Shown here: positions 8,183 through 16,892 of the stretch, one piece after another
How the letters are laid out: each line of letters opens with the position of its first letter
Position numbering within the stretch: the stretch's first letter is position 1
DNA from: Tropicimonas isoalkanivorans
GTDB lineage: Bacteria > Pseudomonadota > Alphaproteobacteria > Rhodobacterales > Rhodobacteraceae
NCBI RefSeq assembly: GCF_900112335.1
Contig: NZ_FOLG01000006.1
Location: forward strand, 1-64,000
Length of the DNA stretch: 64,000 nucleotides
Direction of reading: 5' to 3'
Program-made: the position numbers and the translations under genes
The notes under the pieces: generated by a model
Seen by the model: the letters and a program-made list of their open reading frames with translations, nothing else
The model's database searches: none
Told to the model about the DNA's origin: nothing

Positions 8183-8579
8183 CACTGGCATCACAGTTGC
8201 AGCAGAAACAAAGCGGGGCCAATCGGCCCCGCTTTTTCGTTTGCGGCGGGTGCGCGAGCTCTGGTGAACGATGCCGTGTGTCCTTCCTTGGCCACTTGGC
8301 TTTGACGTCGCAGACTCCCGCTGGGCCGTAGAGGGGCCATTTCAACGTCACCGGGATATTTGCGAAATACTGCATCCTCCGGTTGAACGAAGTTGCGCAA
8401 ATCTTGGGCAAAAAGTCGATTTCTATTGATCAAACCGCTTTGGGCGCTGTTTCATGACCAAGAGGGAGGAGGCCGGCCGCGCGTTGGCCGGGTGCCGCAT
8501 CGTGGCGGATTCTCCCGATATTCCCGGTACCTGTGCGCGCCGGGTCAGGTTGATCCTGAAGCATCTAGGGAGGAAAACA
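8183..8579. other. 397-base intergenic region: terminator plus leader of the ABC operon
   Basis: After the TRAP terminator (8210-8237) this stretch has no convincing gene. Two small symmetric elements, ATTTGCGAAAT (8358-8368) and TTGCGCAA (8393-8400), lie upstream of the ABC operon. The second has a central CG as in LacI-family operators, but no LacI gene lies in the operon. A GGGAGGAAAACA ribosome site precedes the binding-protein start. Confidence 0.45.
8210..8237 (+). terminator. Rho-independent terminator after dctM
   Basis: An 11-bp stem AAAGCGGGGCC / GGCCCCGCTTT with a four-base AATC loop and a following T-run. It closes the GntR-TRAP transcription unit. Confidence 0.9.
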
Positions 8580-9926
8580 ATGATCCGTACAACAGCTCTG
8601 CTTGGCGGGACTGCCATGTCGCTCGCGCTCTCGGCGCTCACTGCGCAGGCCGACAGTATCCGTTTTTGGACGACGGAGATTCAGCCCGCGCGCCTTGAGC
8701 GGCAGCAGGCCATGGCGGAGCAATTCACGGAGCAGACGGGTATCGACGTGGAGGTCATTCCCGTCGAGGAGAACGAACTCTCCACGCGCGCGACGGCTGC
8801 CTTCGCGGCGGGGGACCTGCCGGACGTGATCTATCATCCGCTGTCCTACGCGCTGCCCTGGGTCGAGGCGGGGATTCTTGATGCCGAGGCCGCGACCGAG
8901 GCGATCGAAGACCTCGATCCGGCGACCTTCGCGTCGGGCACCCTCGAGATGGCCCGCACGGAGGATGGCTGGGCCAGCGTTCCCTCCGACGGGTGGACGC
9001 AGATGATCATCTACCGCAAGGACCTATTCGACGAGGCCGGGCTGGAGCCGCCGACCACCTACGACACCGTGCTGGCCGCGGTCGAAGCGCTTCACAACCC
9101 GCCTGAGATGTACGGGTTCGTTGCCGCCACCAAGGTCGACGACAATTTCATGAGCCAGGTGCTGGAGCATGTGTTCCTGGCCAATGGCGTTTCGCCCGTT
9201 GGTGAGAACGGCTTCGAGCCACTGGACGTGGACAAGACGACAGAGGTGCTCGACTTCTACAAGGCGATTGCGGACGCTTCGCCCGCCGGCGAGCTGTACT
9301 GGAAGCAGTCGCGCGAGATCTACTTCGCGGGCAACGCGGCCATGATCATCTGGTCGCCGTTCATTCTCGACGAGCTTGCGGGCCTGCGCGACAGCAACCC
9401 GCCCACGATCAACGATGATCCGACCAGCACCGAGCTCGCGTCGCTCTCCGGCGTCGTGACAACGTTTGCCGGACCCTCGAACATGGATGGCGCTGCCTGG
9501 TCTAGCACCAACCTCTTCGGCATAACCAACGACGCCGACACGGAAAGTGCGATCGACTTCGTGAAGTTCTCGATGGACGAGGGCTATACGGAGACGCTGG
9601 CCATTGCACCCGAAGGCAAGTTTCCCGTGCGCAAGGGCACGGCAGAAGAGCCCAGCAAGTTCTCCGATGCCTGGGCGGAACTGCCGGTCGGTGTGGACCG
9701 CACGGCGCCTCTGTCGGAGCTTTATGCGCCGGAGATCATCGAGGAGATCGTTGCCGGTCTCGACGTGGCGCAGCGGTGGGGCGTGAAGGAGGGTCAGCTC
9801 GCGCTGGCGTCCAAGATGGTCAACTCACAGGCCATCAACCGCCTTGTCCGGGAGTACATCGACGAACAGCGAGATGCGGCTGCGACGGTCGAGGCCATGA
9901 ATGAGGAACTGGGCAAGATCCAGTAA
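8580..9926 (+). CDS. ABC transporter sugar-binding protein (family 1 extracellular solute-binding protein)
   Basis: 448 aa periplasmic receptor for a sugar or glycoside. It has an N-terminal signal peptide of about 22 residues ending near LTAQADS. The mature protein follows the MalE-like fold: IRFWTTEIQPARLERQQAMAEQFTEQTGIDVEV at the start, a central GWTQMIIYRKDLFDEAGLEPPTTYD hinge segment and FAGNAAMIIWSPFILDEL. I start at MIRTTAL because GGGAGG lies just upstream; the longer frame has no signal peptide position. First gene of a five-gene operon with two permeases, a GH63-type hydrolase and an ATPase. Confidence 0.93.
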   Translation: MIRTTALLGGTAMSLALSALTAQADSIRFWTTEIQPARLERQQAMAEQFTEQTGIDVEVIPVEENELSTRATAAFAAGDLPDVIYHPLSYALPWVEAGILDAEAATEAIEDLDPATFASGTLEMARTEDGWASVPSDGWTQMIIYRKDLFDEAGLEPPTTYDTVLAAVEALHNPPEMYGFVAATKVDDNFMSQVLEHVFLANGVSPVGENGFEPLDVDKTTEVLDFYKAIADASPAGELYWKQSREIYFAGNAAMIIWSPFILDELAGLRDSNPPTINDDPTSTELASLSGVVTTFAGPSNMDGAAWSSTNLFGITNDADTESAIDFVKFSMDEGYTETLAIAPEGKFPVRKGTAEEPSKFSDAWAELPVGVDRTAPLSELYAPEIIEEIVAGLDVAQRWGVKEGQLALASKMVNSQAINRLVREYIDEQRDAAATVEAMNEELGKIQ

Positions 9927-9999
9927 CCGCTCCGGGCCGTGCGCCCGGCGCAAATCTGCCGGCGGCGTTCCGCGCCGTCGGCGGCAAACGGAGAGCACC

Positions 10000-11247
10000 A
10001 TGACAGCCGCAGTCCCTCCCAAGGGCACCGGCCCGCTCGCCCGGCGCGAGGCGCGTCTGGCCTGGGGCCTTCTGTTCCCGACAATCTTCAGCGTGGCCGC
10101 AGTAATCATCCTGCCGCTGATGTCGATCTTCTGGATTTCGTTCAAGCCCATCGAACTGGCAGACCTGCGCCCACCGGCGCCGGTGGTGCGCGAATCCCTA
10201 CGGGGCCGTCCGGCCGCGGCGGGGGACATGGCGGAGGTCGAATACAGGCTGCGTAACTCCAGCCAGCAGGAGGTGATCTCCGGCGTCACCCTGTCGGACG
10301 CCTGGCCCCCAGGTGTGACGCTGGTCGGAGATCTGCCGGAGGGATGCGACCTTACGGGGCAAAAGCTTTTCTGCGACTTCGGCGACATCGATCCCGGCTT
10401 CAGCGACCGCTTCCGCGTCGAGGTGCAGGTGGGGCAGGCGTTCTTCGATTGGGGCGGTGATCCGGAGGACAGCGAACCCGTCGTCACCGGCAGCGCCCAA
10501 AATGTGCTGACCAACGCGGATTTCACGTTGGAGAACTTTCACCGCATCTTCGACGGCGGGGAGTTCTGGTCGGTCCTCGGCGTGACCCTGGCCTATACGA
10601 TCTTCGGCACAATCGGAGCACTGGTTGTCGGCCTCTTCGCCGCAATGCTGCTGAACCGCGAGTTTCGGGGGCAAGGTGTTCTACGCGGCCTCTACCTGTT
10701 TCCCTACGTGGCCCCGGTGATTGCCGTGGCCTTCACCTGGGTGACGCTCTTCGACCCGACCTCCGGCTCCGCCAATGAGCTGTTCGTCCGGATGGGGCTG
10801 ACGGACACCGGCATCAACTTCTTCGGCCAGCGGCCGCTGGCGCTCATCATGGTGATCCTGTTCGAGATCTGGCGCTACTTCCCGCTCTCGTTCCTGTTCA
10901 TCCTGGCGCGCCTGCAGTCGATAGACGACGACATGTACGAGGCGGCCGACATGGACGGGGCCTCTCCCTTCCAGAAGTTCTGGTATCTCAGCCTGCCGAT
11001 GCTGCTGGGGATCCTGTCCGTCTTGTTCCTGCTGCGCTTCATCTGGACCTTCAACAAGTTCGACGACATCTTCCTGCTGACGGGGGGTAGCGCGGGCACG
11101 CGGACGCTGACGGTGAACGTCTACGAACAGGCCTTCGCCGTCTCCAATATCGGGGCAGGGGCCGCGGTCGCGGTGGTGATCTTCGGCATGTTGCTGCTGT
11201 TCTCGATCTTCTTCTTCAAGTTCATCAGCCGGGAGGAGGGGTTGTGA
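10000..11247 (+). CDS. ABC sugar permease, MalF type, with a DUF11-like periplasmic insert
   Basis: 415 aa inner-membrane permease. Helix 1 (about 25-48) is followed by a roughly 115-residue soluble insert (about 54-170), then the usual five helices. The EAA-loop, which docks the ATPase, is EAADMDGASPFQKFWYLSLPML. The insert reads like a DUF11/conserved-repeat beta-sandwich: YRLRNSSQQEVISGVTLSD, then PPGVTLVGDLPEGC, LFCDFGDIDPG and FRVEVQV, including a Cys pair. In E. coli MalF the large P2 loop that touches the binding protein sits between the topologically equivalent helices, so this insert may have a similar docking role (inference). The ATG at 10000 gives a normal charged N-terminus before helix 1. 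Confidence 0.92.
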   Translation: MTAAVPPKGTGPLARREARLAWGLLFPTIFSVAAVIILPLMSIFWISFKPIELADLRPPAPVVRESLRGRPAAAGDMAEVEYRLRNSSQQEVISGVTLSDAWPPGVTLVGDLPEGCDLTGQKLFCDFGDIDPGFSDRFRVEVQVGQAFFDWGGDPEDSEPVVTGSAQNVLTNADFTLENFHRIFDGGEFWSVLGVTLAYTIFGTIGALVVGLFAAMLLNREFRGQGVLRGLYLFPYVAPVIAVAFTWVTLFDPTSGSANELFVRMGLTDTGINFFGQRPLALIMVILFEIWRYFPLSFLFILARLQSIDDDMYEAADMDGASPFQKFWYLSLPMLLGILSVLFLLRFIWTFNKFDDIFLLTGGSAGTRTLTVNVYEQAFAVSNIGAGAAVAVVIFGMLLLFSIFFFKFISREEGL

Positions 11248-11305
11248 TGCGCAGCCGACGGAAGTCCATGCCGTACACCTCTGTTCCGACGGGATGGAGG
11301 GTACC

Positions 11306-12520
11306 ATGACGTCTCTCAGGCAGGGCCGGTTTGTCGCCCCGATCATAGGCATTCTCTGGCTTCTGGTGATCGCGACCACGGTCGCGGTGGCCATGTCCTT
11401 CGCCACGGGCGCCGCGTTCCGGCCGGCGCTGGCGGGGTCGGTCCTGATCGGGGCCGGGCTCGGGGTGGCGGCACTTGCCGTGGGCAACGTCTGGGCTCTG
11501 ATCGGCGGCGGCACCGTCGCTGCCTTTTTGCTGACCCTCGCCGGGTTCGGCGCGGTACAAGTGGGCGAGGGCGTGGGCCTAGGCGGCATTCTGCTGGCGT
11601 CGGTGCTGACGGGCATAGGGGCGGGCTGGCCGCTGCATTCGATGCTGGACGGTCATCCTGTGGGCGACCTGACCCGGCACGAGTTCGAGGAGGTCGTGAT
11701 CCGCTTCCTGACGGGCTTCGGCTATGTCTTCTTCACCGCCATCGTGGTCATTCCGTTTTATGTGATGGTCATGACCTCGCTGAAGTCGCAACAGGCGCTG
11801 CTCGCCAACCCGCTCGACTTCACCGTTGACCTCGGGGCGGGCTGGGACTTGTTCCGCAGCTACCGCGAGCTGTTCCAGGACTTCCACTTCGGCTCCTACC
11901 TCTGGACGTCGTTTTACGTCTCCGTCCTGACGGTGCTCATCACGCTCCTTTTCTCCGTCCCGGGGGCCTATGCGGTGGCGCGGCTGCGCTTCACCGGGCG
12001 GGCCGCATTCTCCCGCTCGATCCTGCTCATCTACATGGTACCGATGATCGTGGTCGCCCTGCCGATCTACATTGCCTATTCCGTCACCGGGCTGCGCAAT
12101 ACCATCCTGGGCATCGTGCTCATCTATCCGGTCACCACGATCCCGGTGTCTCTCTACATGTTGCAAGGCTACTTCCGGGGCCTTCCGTCGGAGGTGGAGG
12201 ACGCCGGGTTGATGGACGGCCTCTCCCGCCTGCAGGTGATCTGGAAGATCACGCTGCCGCTCAGCCTGCCGGCGCTGGCATCGGTCTCGCTTTACGTCTT
12301 CATGATCGCGTGGAACGAGTTCCTGCTGGCCTTCATGCTGCTCGATGACCCGTCGAAATTCACGCTTACCCGGGGGGTGGCGATGCTGAATTCCTCCGAG
12401 GTGCCGCGACAGCACCTGATGGCGGGAGCGGTGATCGCTACGGTGCCGATCATGGTGCTGTTCCTGGGGCTGGAGAAGTTCATGACCCGCGGGCTGACCG
12501 CCGGCTCGGTGAAAGGCTAG
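11306..12520 (+). CDS. ABC sugar permease, MalG type, with extra N-terminal helices
   Basis: 404 aa inner-membrane permease. The C-terminal 280 residues are a standard MalG-like domain with the EAA-loop EVEDAGLMDGLSRLQVIWKITLPLSLPAL. Ahead of it lie about 110 very hydrophobic residues that predict three or four additional helices (around 10-30, 35-52, 55-75 and 80-100), giving a protein well above the usual length of about 280-300. I start at the second ATG because GGAGGG lies five bases before it. It pairs with the MalF-like subunit to form the channel. The purpose of the extra helices is unknown. Confidence 0.91.
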   Translation: MTSLRQGRFVAPIIGILWLLVIATTVAVAMSFATGAAFRPALAGSVLIGAGLGVAALAVGNVWALIGGGTVAAFLLTLAGFGAVQVGEGVGLGGILLASVLTGIGAGWPLHSMLDGHPVGDLTRHEFEEVVIRFLTGFGYVFFTAIVVIPFYVMVMTSLKSQQALLANPLDFTVDLGAGWDLFRSYRELFQDFHFGSYLWTSFYVSVLTVLITLLFSVPGAYAVARLRFTGRAAFSRSILLIYMVPMIVVALPIYIAYSVTGLRNTILGIVLIYPVTTIPVSLYMLQGYFRGLPSEVEDAGLMDGLSRLQVIWKITLPLSLPALASVSLYVFMIAWNEFLLAFMLLDDPSKFTLTRGVAMLNSSEVPRQHLMAGAVIATVPIMVLFLGLEKFMTRGLTAGSVKG

Positions 12521-12523
12521 GGC

Positions 12524-13780
12524 ATGAGCGTCGCCGAAACGGATGCCGCGGCCCGGGAGATCCTGCGCGCCAACGACCGCGGGCGTTATACGGTCCCGAC
12601 GGATATTCTCTACCCCTTCCAGTGGAACTGGGACAGTGCCTTCGCCGCCTGGGGGTTCGCCAGTTTCGACGTGCCGCGCGCCTGGGTGGAGCTGGAGACG
12701 CTCCTGTCCCACCAGTGGGAGAACGGCATGGTGCCGCACATGATCTTCCACGAGGAAGCGCCTGGCTACTTTCCAGGCCCCGGCGTCTGGGGGGTGAAGC
12801 GCAGCCCTCCCACCTCCGGCATCACCCAACCGCCGGTAGCCGCGACGCTGGCGCGCTCAATTCTGGTCGCCGATCCGGACTACGGGCGGCCACACATGGA
12901 GGCCATCTTTGACAAGCTCTTGCGCTGGCACCGATGGTTCATGACCGAGCGGGCGGAGCAGGGGATGATCGCGGTGACCCACCCATGGGAGACCGGCCGG
13001 GACAACGCGGCCGACTGGGACGCGGCGATGGCTCGGGTCGATACCTCCGGCGTCGGCTCTTACAAGCGACGCGACCTCGAGGAGGTGGCCGCCGAGCAGC
13101 GTCCGACCAAGGCCGAGTACGACCAGTATCTCGCCATGGTCTACTTCGGCCGCGACTGTGGCTGGGACGAGACGGAAATCCGTGCGAACGGGCCGTTCCG
13201 CGTGGCTGACGTGGGCATGACCTTCATCCTGCTGCGAGCCTGCCGGGACCTCCTCGTGCTGGCACAGGAGTTCGGCAGGCCTACGGATGAAATTGCCGGC
13301 TGGATCGAAACCCTGGAGCAGGGCGCGCGCAACCACTGGAACCCGGCGGGCTACTACGACTCCGTCGATCTCAGAACAGGTGCCTTCACCAACGCCCCCG
13401 GCAGCGCGAGTTGCCTCTGCTGGTACGCAGGCGTCGACGATGCGCGCATGTTGGAGCGCCTTGGCCGCTTCCGTTCCGCGGTGCGCTATACCGTGCCCTC
13501 GCTGGACCCCAGTCACCCCGGCTTCGCGCCGACGCGGTACTGGCGTGGTCCGGTGTGGGTGGTGATGAATGCGCTCGTCGGCGCAGGCCTTGCGGAGATG
13601 GGATACGTGGGAATGGCGGAGAGGGTCCGCAGCGACACCGCCAACGTCATCACCCGCTCCGGATTCTACGAATATTTCAGTCCGCTCGACGGGGCGCCGG
13701 CGGGCGGCGGGCGATTCACCTGGACGGCCGCCGTCTGGCTCGCCTGGGCCTCGCCTCATGCCAAAGGGAGAATGATCTGA
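12524..13780 (+). CDS. GH63-type glycoside hydrolase (MGH1/glucosylglycerate hydrolase-like)
   Basis: 418 aa cytoplasmic protein with no signal peptide and an (alpha/alpha)6-barrel pattern of GH63. It resembles mannosyl- and glucosylglycerate hydrolases: WNWDSAF near residue 35, the general-acid motif HPWETGRDN with Asp160, and GFYEYFSP with Glu383 as the likely base. Those enzymes release hexose and glycerate from the compatible solutes mannosyl- or glucosylglycerate; alpha-glucosidase or trehalase-like activity is also possible. It is inserted between permease and ATPase genes with only four bases before and one base of overlap after, so it almost certainly acts on the imported glycoside. 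Confidence 0.85.
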   Translation: MSVAETDAAAREILRANDRGRYTVPTDILYPFQWNWDSAFAAWGFASFDVPRAWVELETLLSHQWENGMVPHMIFHEEAPGYFPGPGVWGVKRSPPTSGITQPPVAATLARSILVADPDYGRPHMEAIFDKLLRWHRWFMTERAEQGMIAVTHPWETGRDNAADWDAAMARVDTSGVGSYKRRDLEEVAAEQRPTKAEYDQYLAMVYFGRDCGWDETEIRANGPFRVADVGMTFILLRACRDLLVLAQEFGRPTDEIAGWIETLEQGARNHWNPAGYYDSVDLRTGAFTNAPGSASCLCWYAGVDDARMLERLGRFRSAVRYTVPSLDPSHPGFAPTRYWRGPVWVVMNALVGAGLAEMGYVGMAERVRSDTANVITRSGFYEYFSPLDGAPAGGGRFTWTAAVWLAWASPHAKGRMI

Positions 13781-14832
13781 TGGGCTCGATCACGTTGGAG
13801 GCCGTCGAAAAGTGGTTCGGCGACGTGCAGGTCATCAAGGGCGTGGACCTTGAAATCAAGGACGGCGAATTCGTGATCTTCGTCGGCCCGTCCGGATGCG
13901 GCAAGTCCACGCTGCTTCGGATGATCGGCGGGCTGGAGGAGACGTCGCGCGGGCGTATCCTGATCGACGGCGCGGACGTGACCGCCCAGCCCCCCGCCAA
14001 GCGGGGGCTGACGATGGTGTTCCAGTCCTATGCGCTCTACCCGCACATGTCGGTGGCCGAAAACATGGGCTTCAGCCTGAAAACCGCGGGCGCACCAAAG
14101 GCGGAGATTGCCGAGAAGGTGACCCATGCGGCGCAGGTTCTGAAGTTGGAGCCCTATCTCGAACGGCGCCCGAAAGACCTGTCCGGCGGGCAGCGGCAGC
14201 GCGTGGCCATCGGACGCTCCATCGTACGGGATCCAACGGCGTTCCTCTTCGACGAACCGCTGTCGAACCTCGATGCCGCACTCAGGGTGGAGATGCGCTA
14301 CGAGATCGCCAAGCTACACCAAACGCTGAACACCACGATGATCTACGTCACGCACGACCAGGTGGAGGCGATGACCCTGGCAGACCGGATCGTGGTGCTG
14401 GAGGCCGGCAGGATCGCCCAGATCGGCTCGCCCAAGGAACTCTACGAGCATCCCGGCAACCTCTTCGTCGCGCAGTTCATTGGCTCGCCGAAGATGAACA
14501 TTCTGCCCTGCCGGACGGAGGGAGGGCGGTTCCACCTCGAAGGCGGCCGTGGCGGGGCGTACCCCCACAGCACGCCCGCGGCCTTCATCGGTGTTCGGCC
14601 GGAACACATCTCCATTGCCGAAACAGGCGCGGGGGCCTGTGACGGCGTGGTGGATGTGGTGGAATATCTTGGGGCGGACACGTTTCTGATCATCGACGCG
14701 GGGCCGCTCGAAAAGATCACGGTGCGCGTCTCGTCGGAAGATGGGCACCGGCCTGGAGACCGGGTGGGCCTGGTCTTCGACGCTCGATGGCAGCTCTTCT
14801 TCACCGAGGATGGGTTGGCGGTCACGGGGTGA
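13780..14832 (+). CDS. ABC transporter ATP-binding protein, MalK/UgpC type
   Basis: 350 aa ATPase that drives the sugar importer. Walker A is GPSGCGKST (36-44), the Q-loop [14 protein letters not shown] follows, the signature is LSGGQRQR, Walker B is [12 protein letters not shown] and the H-loop is TMIYVTHDQ. The C-terminal 110 residues form the regulatory TOBE/OB domain typical of MalK, with IGVRPEHI. The ATG shares its first base with the stop codon of the glycosidase gene (TGATG), so translation is coupled. Last gene of the operon, followed by a terminator. Confidence 0.96.
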   Translation: MGSITLEAVEKWFGDVQVIKGVDLEIKDGEFVIFVGPSGCGKSTLLRMIGGLEETSRGRILIDGADVTAQPPAKRGLTMVFQSYALYPHMSVAENMGFSLKTAGAPKAEIAEKVTHAAQVLKLEPYLERRPKDLSGGQRQRVAIGRSIVRDPTAFLFDEPLSNLDAALRVEMRYEIAKLHQTLNTTMIYVTHDQVEAMTLADRIVVLEAGRIAQIGSPKELYEHPGNLFVAQFIGSPKMNILPCRTEGGRFHLEGGRGGAYPHSTPAAFIGVRPEHISIAETGAGACDGVVDVVEYLGADTFLIIDAGPLEKITVRVSSEDGHRPGDRVGLVFDARWQLFFTEDGLAVTG

Positions 14833-14883
14833 AGGGGCAGGTGGGCTTTTTCGGATAGAACACGTAGCGGCGTTTTGGATGTG

Positions 14884-14924
14884 GATCGACGGCCCACGCA
14901 TGGTCGGCCGTCGATCTTTTTTTA
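14884..14924 (+). terminator. Rho-independent terminator after the ABC operon
   Basis: An 11-bp stem GATCGACGGCC / GGCCGTCGATC with a loop of about 11 bases, followed by seven or more T residues. It separates the ABC operon from the convergent ubiV gene. Confidence 0.9.
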
Positions 14925-14965
14925 TAGCTATTTAAGGTTCCAGATGGGTTTCCTGAGCCGTCACC

Positions 14966-15889
14966 TCAAGCCAATTCCCGAGACGCGGCCTGAATCCTGC
15001 GGTGCCCAGCCTCGCCGTGCCAGAAGCCATTTGAGAAGGGCGCGGTCATCTCGATGCCGTCGAACCGGGCCTGCGCCTCGTCCGGGCCGATCGTGCCCGT
15101 GCGGAGAGAGTCGAACACGGTGGCGACGGCAACCATATCGGCCTCCTGCGGCAGCAGGCGCAGGTCGGTGACGCCCATGCGCGCCATCTCGGGAACCTCG
15201 GCAAATAGGTTCACGTAGGAGTGCGACTGCGTCTGGATTCCGTTCACCCGCAGGAACGCCTCGCCGTTCCGGGTGTCCAAAGGCAAACCGTCGGCGTGTT
15301 CTTCACACACGAACTGGCAGTTGTCCTTCGTCCGCCCATAGGCCCGCGCGTGGTAGCAGCGGGCCGAGGTGGCGAGCCCCGCGCGGCCGAAGACCTGCAC
15401 TTCAAGGCCGATGCCCAGTTCCGCCGCCCGCGCCGCCATTGCCTCGACCGATGCCGACGGCATTTCCACCGGCACCGTCACATGCGTGGCGCCCCGGTCG
15501 GCCAGGTGGGACATCGTCTGTTCGTTGTAGACATTCAGGAACGGCCCGATCCGGTGGGCCCGGCCGGCCGGCAGATGAAACAGGCCGGCGGCGTTGTTGA
15601 TCTCGATCTCGAACGGCCCGTCCTGCGCCAGGTCGCGCTCCGCGTTCCGTTCGCGTTTGAGCATGACTTCCGCCAGCCCACACACCACGACCCGCTTGCC
15701 CCCGCGCTCTAGGCGTTCGGCGGTGGCCTCGATATGCTGGTCGAAGAACGGTTGGCGTTTGGAGCAGATCACTTCGCCTAGGTAGACCGTATCCACCGGG
15801 GCCTCATCGGCGATGCGGGCGTAGAAGTCCTGCTTCTTCTCGGCGGACCAGAAATAGTGAATCGGTCCGATCGTCAGTCTCGGGGTCAT
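14966..15889 (-). CDS. ubiV: UbiV, U32 peptidase-family protein of oxygen-independent ubiquinone synthesis
   Basis: 307 aa cytoplasmic [4Fe-4S] protein that works with UbiU to hydroxylate the ubiquinone ring without oxygen, using prephenate as oxygen donor in E. coli. Four cysteines match the known cluster ligands in number and spacing: Cys42, then Cys178, Cys191 and Cys195 (13 and 4 apart, as in E. coli 180/193/197). The segment EVQVFGRAGLATSARCYHARAYG is typical. It lies directly after ubiU with a 4-base gap, and after ubiT, the usual trio. Last gene of the minus-strand operon. Confidence 0.92.
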   Translation of the reverse strand: MTPRLTIGPIHYFWSAEKKQDFYARIADEAPVDTVYLGEVICSKRQPFFDQHIEATAERLERGGKRVVVCGLAEVMLKRERNAERDLAQDGPFEIEINNAAGLFHLPAGRAHRIGPFLNVYNEQTMSHLADRGATHVTVPVEMPSASVEAMAARAAELGIGLEVQVFGRAGLATSARCYHARAYGRTKDNCQFVCEEHADGLPLDTRNGEAFLRVNGIQTQSHSYVNLFAEVPEMARMGVTDLRLLPQEADMVAVATVFDSLRTGTIGPDEAQARFDGIEMTAPFSNGFWHGEAGHRRIQAASRELA

Positions 15890-15893
15890 GATG

Positions 15894-16892
15894 TCACCGC
15901 CATTTCTTGGTCTGGAACGCGCCTTCGGTCTGCTTCTGGCCCTCTGTCAGGGCGGCAAGGTCCGCCAGGGCAGGCGCGCGACCGGCGCGGATATCGTCGA
16001 CGGCTGCGCGGAAGGCTGCGACGACTTTCTTGACGTAAGCCCGGCTGCGTTGCCGCCCCTCGATCTTGAAGGCATTCACGCCAGCGTCCATCAACTCCGG
16101 CAGCAGCCGCGACAGGTTCAGGCTGATCGGCTCCTCGAAGGCATAATAGCCTTCCGGATGTGCCTCGTTACAGTAGCGGCCCTTGCAGATCGTGGGATAG
16201 CCCGCGCTCTCCTGCGGGTCGAACCGGTCGATGGTGAAGGGGCCGAGCCGGCTCGACATGCTGCCATCCGGATCGCGGCGGTATTCCACGAGGTGCGCGG
16301 GGGAGCAGACGCCGTCCATATTGGTCGACAGGCCGGTGGCATAGTTGGTCAGCGAGCACCGCCCTTCGACCATGAGCCCATGGTTGCCGAAGATGAACGT
16401 CTCGATCTCGCACGGGATCTCCTTCTTGATCTCGCGGATCTCCGGGATCGTCAGGATGCGCGGCAGCACCACCCGCTTCACCCCGAATTCCCGGACGTAA
16501 TAACGGATTGCGTCCGGGCTGGCCGCGGCCGCCTGCACAGAGAGGTGGAGCCGGACGTCAGGGTGTGACTCGGCGATATAAGCGGCCACCCCCATGTCGG
16601 CGACGATGAAGGCATCGACGCCGAGCTGTGCGCCCAGGCCGGCCGCGTCCCGCCAGAGATCGAAGTTCCCGGCCGCCGGATAGGTGTTGAGTGCCAGCAG
16701 GACGCGCGAACCGCGTTCGTGCGCATATTGCACAGCTTTGCCAAGCTCTTGCGACGTGAAGTTGAGGCCCGGAAAGTTCCGTGCATTGGTCGCGTTCTGA
16801 AAGCCGCAATAGATCGAGTCCGCTCCCGCGTCCACGGCCGTCCGCAGGGATGCGGGCGTGCCGGCGGGGCAGACGAGTTCACCTGCCGTCAT
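15894..16892 (-). CDS. ubiU: UbiU, U32 peptidase-family protein, altered cysteine pattern
   Basis: 332 aa partner of UbiV in anaerobic ubiquinone hydroxylation. It has the U32 signature ICKGRY and KIEGRQRSRAYVKKVV, and matches E. coli UbiU along its length. Three expected cluster cysteines are present: Cys179 (VEGRC), Cys196 (DGVCSP) and Cys236 (TICKGRY), with spacings 17 and 40. The first ligand, expected seven residues before Cys179 in a GxLC context, is Gly172 here (FGNHGLM). An additional Cys241 follows in KGRYCNEAH and could substitute, as could Cys161. Its start overlaps the ubiT stop by four bases. The comparison with E. coli is from memory. Confidence 0.9.
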   Translation of the reverse strand: MTAGELVCPAGTPASLRTAVDAGADSIYCGFQNATNARNFPGLNFTSQELGKAVQYAHERGSRVLLALNTYPAAGNFDLWRDAAGLGAQLGVDAFIVADMGVAAYIAESHPDVRLHLSVQAAAASPDAIRYYVREFGVKRVVLPRILTIPEIREIKKEIPCEIETFIFGNHGLMVEGRCSLTNYATGLSTNMDGVCSPAHLVEYRRDPDGSMSSRLGPFTIDRFDPQESAGYPTICKGRYCNEAHPEGYYAFEEPISLNLSRLLPELMDAGVNAFKIEGRQRSRAYVKKVVAAFRAAVDDIRAGRAPALADLAALTEGQKQTEGAFQTKKWR

